The translations under genes and the position numbers were made by a program. The notes beneath the pieces were generated by a model. The model was given only the letters and a program-made list of their open reading frames with translations, did no database searches and was not told the DNA's origin. DNA of 64,000 bases from Cupriavidus taiwanensis. GTDB taxonomy: Bacteria > Pseudomonadota > Gammaproteobacteria > Burkholderiales > Burkholderiaceae. Where the stretch lies: contig NZ_LT977071.1 of NCBI RefSeq assembly GCF_900250075.1, forward strand, positions 2,685,901 through 2,749,900. Direction: 5' to 3'. Positions 61,317-64,000 of this stretch are shown piece by piece (position 1 is the stretch's first letter; each line of letters opens with the position of its first letter).

Positions 61317-61322
61317 GGGTCC

Positions 61323-61393
61323 TGTTGGCGCAATGACCCCGCCAACTTTCCCGTTATCGCCAGGCTGCCCCCGCACGCCTGGCATCTTTTTTT
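61323..61393 (+). ncRNA. Candidate small RNA 2, Crp-dependent
   Basis: About 71 nt: a perfect 7-bp 5' hairpin (GTTGGCG 61324-61330 with CGCCAAC 61340-61346, 9-nt loop), a linker 'TTTCCCGTTATC' (61347-61358), and an intrinsic terminator (7 bp, loop TGCCCCCGCAC). The plan and the C-rich linker and loop match candidate RNA 1 at 35331-35404, whose loop reads TGCTCCCCGGGC. It could instead be read as the 3' end of the glycosyltransferase transcript, but the promoter signals just before it favour an independent RNA. Confidence 0.62.
61359..61393 (+). terminator. Intrinsic terminator of sRNA 2 and the glycosyltransferase set
   Basis: GCCAGGC (61359-61365) pairs with GCCTGGC (61377-61383), followed by ATCTTTTTTT. 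It would end both the candidate small RNA and read-through from the GT2 gene. Confidence 0.82.
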
Positions 61394-61421
61394 GTGGGAA
61401 GGGAGCGGTGGCGCGGTGGGT

Positions 61422-61598
61422 CGCCTGCGGCTGCGCCGCACGCGCCCATCATCTCGGGTCAAGCGCACGGGCACGGAGCGCATCGCTGCGCTCGCACGCG
61501 TTGTCGCGGGTGAGGCCACGGGTCTGCTCTCTTGCTAGTTTGCGCCCCTCTCCCGCTTGCGGGAGAGGGGCCGGGGTGAGGGCAGGCGCATCTGCGAA
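61422..61598 (+). repeat. Dispersed intergenic repeat, copy B
   Basis: Counterpart of 55052-55226 in the same orientation. It contains the 39-base conserved block at 61469-61507 and the hairpin CCCCTCTCCCGC-TT-GCGGGAGAGGGG at 61545-61570. It begins 28 bases after the terminator of candidate sRNA 2. Confidence 0.75.
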
Positions 61599-61616
61599 AT
61601 CATGCGCCCGCCATGC

Positions 61617-61862
61617 TCAGTGTGTACCCCGCCTTGTTCGTCGCGTTGGCCTTGGCTTGGCAGCCGGCCCTGAATGTGGATGCCGGCTGACCGGCGCGAC
61701 TGTGACATGCTGATTGGGGAAGAGCCGCTCGGCTGCCTCTTTGGCCTGCATGCAGCTCAGGTACTCCCCATTGAAGACGACGGCAAATTCTCCGACATGC
61801 TGCTCGATCGCCCAACCCGTTTCCGTACGAACCACTATTGTTATTCGTTCAACCACCTTCAT
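61617..61862 (-). CDS. Small hypothetical protein
   Basis: An 81-residue protein. The core 'ITIVVRTETGWAIEQHVGEF' and 'AVVFNGEYLSCMQAKEAAER' has the alternating pattern of a folded alpha/beta domain, followed by a basic, Pro-rich tail ('SGPAAKPRPTRRTRRGTH'). The start is uncertain: ATG 61862 gives a clean N-terminus 'MKVVERI', while ATG 61889 or 61886 would add eight or nine residues; ribosome-binding sites are weak. I do not recognise the family. It stands alone on the minus strand. Confidence 0.55.
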   Translation of the reverse strand: MKVVERITIVVRTETGWAIEQHVGEFAVVFNGEYLSCMQAKEAAERLFPNQHVTVAPVSRHPHSGPAAKPRPTRRTRRGTH

Positions 61863-61889
61863 TCCCCGTCGAGCCGTGCTTTGCATCAC

Positions 61890-62204
61890 GGTCTTTTTCG
61901 TTGGTAAAGCAAAAACCTCAATACACAGACCAAGGCAGTATTGCTATCGATGCGCCCATGCCCCGGACACATCGTTCGGACATTGCCGGCACAACATGGT
62001 GCCCGCAATCGCGGCCCCGCTCATCACCCAAACATGGGTAACCTGCGCGTCGCCGAAATTCGGTATTGACATGGCATGTTTGCCATAACAGATGAATTTG
62101 CAATAAATCTCAGACGAATTATTAAAGTCATTTCGTCAGAAAAGCAAGACAACTTGCCGCGAGTTCGATAGACACCCCACCAAAGGGGACGGCGGCGGCA
62201 ATGC
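61890..62204. other. AT-richer intergenic stretch
   Basis: No gene, repeat or convincing hairpin seen. The stretch 62080-62150 is clearly richer in A/T than the surroundings ('GAATTTGCAATAAATC', 'GAATTATTAAAG'), which may mark a promoter for the minus-strand small gene or a trace of transferred DNA. Confidence 0.5.
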
Positions 62205-62248
62205 TGTGACACCTGTCACATCCCCGTGCGCATGCCATCGGCTAGCCT
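62205..62248 (+). promoter_or_regulatory. Crp-type site and promoter of the HTH gene
   Basis: TGTGA-N6-TCACA at 62205-62220 and TAGCCT at 62243-62248; here the start-to-start distance is 38, one more than at the other promoters. The predicted transcript starts near 62255, 45 bases before ATG 62300. Confidence 0.6.
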
Positions 62249-62299
62249 TGCCTTTCGACAGGTACGCACCACCCGGTGCGCTTCTCAGGGCAAGACGAC

Positions 62300-62674
62300 A
62301 TGCATGAGGTGGAGTTCATCGAGTACGAGGGCCGGCGCTTCGTGCTGGTTCCCGAGCGGACGTGGAAGGACATCAGGGGCTGCATCCAGCGGCTGCTGGA
62401 GGAAGCGGGAAAGGATGCCGGTACCGCGGCTTCGTTCTGCCCGCCACTGCTGGTGCAGGCCGCGATTTCCGCCGGCAGCTCCGAGCTGCGCGCATGGCGC
62501 CGCTTTCGCGGCTTGCCGAGTTCTCAACTGGCCGAGCGCGTCGGTGTAACGCGCGCCTATATCTCGATGATCGAGACCGGCCGCCGCCGGCCCGCCGCCG
62601 ACTTGCTGAGCCGGCTTGCGCGCGAACTCGAGATCCCGGTCTGCGCACTGGCAACGAGCCACGGCGCCGGGTAG
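62300..62674 (+). CDS. XRE-type helix-turn-helix protein
   Basis: A 124-residue putative DNA-binding protein. The N-terminal 35 residues ('MHEVEFIEYEGRRFVLVPER') look like a small antitoxin- or dimerisation-type beta unit, and a Cro/CI helix-turn-helix lies at about 62-115 ('LRAWRRFRGLPSSQLAERVG', 'TRAYISMIETGRRRPAADLL'). AGGG lies nine bases before ATG 62300. No toxin partner is adjacent. It precedes the large secreted-protein gene on the same strand by 286 bases and could regulate it (inference). Confidence 0.78.
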   Translation: MHEVEFIEYEGRRFVLVPERTWKDIRGCIQRLLEEAGKDAGTAASFCPPLLVQAAISAGSSELRAWRRFRGLPSSQLAERVGVTRAYISMIETGRRRPAADLLSRLARELEIPVCALATSHGAG

Positions 62675-62960
62675 CGCGTCACGCCAACGGCGCGTTGGCG
62701 TCGTTCTCCACCGCAAGCGTTTCGGCGCACCGATGCACGGCCTCTGCCTTTGCGCGTTTTTGTGGCCCCAGTCACTGATTCGACGTGCGCATTTCCGGAT
62801 ACTGCCCCCGACGCGTTTTGCAGCGTGTCGCAGCCTGCACTGCCAATGTCGTTGACCTTGCAGGCTGCAACGGAAGCGAGATCCGGATTTCGTACTGGCC
62901 CGCGCCGCGGGACGGCAGGCCGAAGTCCAGATCGCTTGTTTTTATTCCCAGGAGAACACT
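62675..62960 (+). other. Leader region of the secreted-protein gene
   Basis: 286 bases without a protein gene. It contains a degenerate Crp-type site (62761-62776) with a -10-like GATACT at 62798-62803 and, near the end, the ribosome-binding site of the gene at 62961 (AGGAGA). From the predicted start near 62810 the leader would be about 150 nt. Confidence 0.5.
62761..62803 (+). promoter_or_regulatory. Weak Crp-type site before the secreted-protein gene
   Basis: TGTGG-N6-TCACT at 62761-62776, one mismatch in each half-site, with GATACT at 62798-62803 exactly 37 bases from site start. The geometry is that of the stronger sites; the sequence is poorer. Confidence 0.4.
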
Positions 62961-64000
62961 ATGGCAGCATCTGCCTACTACGATCAGGTACAGAAGGTCT
63001 ACGTCGCCTACTACGGCCGCCCGGCCGATCCGACGGGCCTGGAGTTCTGGGCCACCAAGCTGGACGGTGTCGGTGGCAATCTGAACGCGATCATCGATGC
63101 CTTCGGCAACTCGGCCGAGTCGACTGCGCTGTATGGCGGCCAGACCCACGGCGAGAAGATCAACGCGATTTACCAGCAGATGTTCGGCCGTGACGCCGAA
63201 CCGGCCGGCCTCGCCTTCTATACCGGCCTGCTCGCGGCAAACCCGCCCAAGGCCACCCTGGCGAGCATCGCGCTGGACATCGTCAACGGCGCGCAAGGCA
63301 GCGACAAGGTCGCCATCGACGCCAAGCTGGCCGCGGCCGAAGGCTTCACCGCGGCCCTCAACACCACCACCGAAATCCTGAAGTACAGCGGCGACTGGGC
63401 CGCGCAGCAGGCGCGTGACTGGCTCAAGCCGGTCGACCAGCCTGGCGAGGGTGGCAACCCGCAAGCCGCGATCGACAAGATCGTTGCTGGCCCGGCGCCG
63501 CAACCGGGCAGCAAGGTGCTGACCACCGCCATCGACACCATCACGCTCGGCGCCGCCGATACCGTGACCGGCGGCACCGAGACCCTGACCCAGGGCGACT
63601 CGATCACCGGCCCGGGCAAGGTCGTGCTGAGCCTGGCTGCCAAGCAGGATCTCTACTCCGGCACCACCATCGCCGGCGCCAGCAAGGTCACCATCCAGCC
63701 GACCGGCGATGTCGCCGTCACCACCAAGAACTGGACCGACATCCAGCAGGTCGTGGTCGAGAAGGTCAAGGGCGACGTGAGCCTGGAAGACCTGCAGGGC
63801 GCCGCCACGCAGTATGACCTCGTCGACGCGATCCAGGCCGAAGACAAGATCACGCTGAACTTCGACGGCCAGCAGATCCAGGGCAAGGAAGCCAACGTCT
63901 CGGTCAAGGAAGTCAACGCGACGGTCGAGATCAACACCGATGCCGGCTTCGACGTCGAGACCATCAACCTGACCATCAACGATGACAAGGCTGGCTTCGA
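62961..64000 (+). CDS. DUF4214 secreted surface protein, N-terminal part
   Basis: The frame opens at ATG 62961 (AGGAGA upstream) and runs past the window edge; 346 codons are visible. Two DUF4214 units lead: 'YYDQVQKVYVAYYGRPADPT' and 'INAIYQQMFGRDAEPAGLAF'. From about residue 180 the sequence turns into Val/Thr/Asp/Gly-rich beta-type repeats ('TVTGGTETLTQGDSITGPGK'). There is no signal peptide and no cysteine in the visible part, both usual for type I secretion substrates and S-layer-like proteins. The PrtD/HlyD/TolC set at 49956-54582 is its likely exporter (inference). The C-terminal secretion signal lies outside the window. Confidence 0.8.
   Translation, partial: MAASAYYDQVQKVYVAYYGRPADPTGLEFWATKLDGVGGNLNAIIDAFGNSAESTALYGGQTHGEKINAIYQQMFGRDAEPAGLAFYTGLLAANPPKATLASIALDIVNGAQGSDKVAIDAKLAAAEGFTAALNTTTEILKYSGDWAAQQARDWLKPVDQPGEGGNPQAAIDKIVAGPAPQPGSKVLTTAIDTITLGAADTVTGGTETLTQGDSITGPGKVVLSLAAKQDLYSGTTIAGASKVTIQPTGDVAVTTKNWTDIQQVVVEKVKGDVSLEDLQGAATQYDLVDAIQAEDKITLNFDGQQIQGKEANVSVKEVNATVEINTDAGFDVETINLTINDDKAGF

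Noticed and set aside
62750..63193. 147-codon frame overlapping the start of the DUF4214 gene
   Set aside because: It overlaps the strong start at 62961 in another frame, has no ribosome-binding site and no family resemblance.

Overview
The window reads as high-GC chromosomal DNA of a betaproteobacterium of the order Burkholderiales, most likely Cupriavidus or a close relative (inference). The grounds are five periplasmic receptors of the Bug/TctC type, many LysR and LacI regulators each beside a small catabolic operon, and codon use rich in G/C at third positions. No rRNA, tRNA, CRISPR array or intact mobile element was seen.

Positions 1-15000 are a patchwork of small catabolic loci. A LacI-regulated operon (6686 down to 1560, minus strand) encodes an FAD oxidoreductase, an IlvD/Edd dehydratase and a Bug receptor. 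Next come a LysR / argininosuccinate-lyase-like / Bug locus, an nfsB-type nitroreductase with a divergent LysR gene, and an SDR with a divergent LysR gene. Positions 15250-29200 form an organosulfur and amino-acid locus: an ABC importer with a thiol-dioxygenase-like cupin and a cystathionine-lyase-like PLP enzyme, a second receptor, an aspartoacylase-like hydrolase, a dioxygenase fused to four rhodanese domains, a separate four-rhodanese protein, a RidA protein and a DSD1-type PLP enzyme. Positions 29290-35206 hold a HAD hydrolase, two LysR regulators, two more receptors and a DUF808 membrane protein.

Positions 35280-64000 look like one physiological unit. A minus-strand operon encodes a FecR-like periplasmic protein, a CHASE2 class III adenylate cyclase, a TPR/beta-barrel outer-membrane protein and possibly a 54-residue membrane protein. 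Beside it, divergently, lies a Crp/Fnr regulator that keeps the cAMP-binding residues and an RETVSR recognition helix. A long minus-strand operon (54582 to 41286) joins a complete type I secretion system to GDP-mannose synthesis, an O-antigen-type ABC exporter (Wzm/Wzt), a methyltransferase and glycosyltransferases. A plus-strand set (56604-61315) adds more glycosyltransferases, a GtrA protein and a large membrane protein. At the right edge begins a DUF4214 protein without cysteine that is probably the type I secretion substrate.

The main discovery candidate is regulatory. Seven TGTGA-N6-TCAC sites and one weaker one lie in this half of the window, and each of the eight promoters they define has its -10-like hexamer 37 (once 38) bases from the start of the site, which puts the site centre at about -41.5. 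Two of these promoters drive no protein. Each is followed by a compact unit of about 70 nt made of a 5' hairpin, a C-rich linker and an intrinsic terminator with a C-rich loop. These are candidate sibling small RNAs at 35331-35404 and 61323-61393. The inferred circuit is: envelope signal, FecR/CHASE2 cyclase, cAMP, Crp-like regulator, then secretion, glycan genes and two small RNAs.
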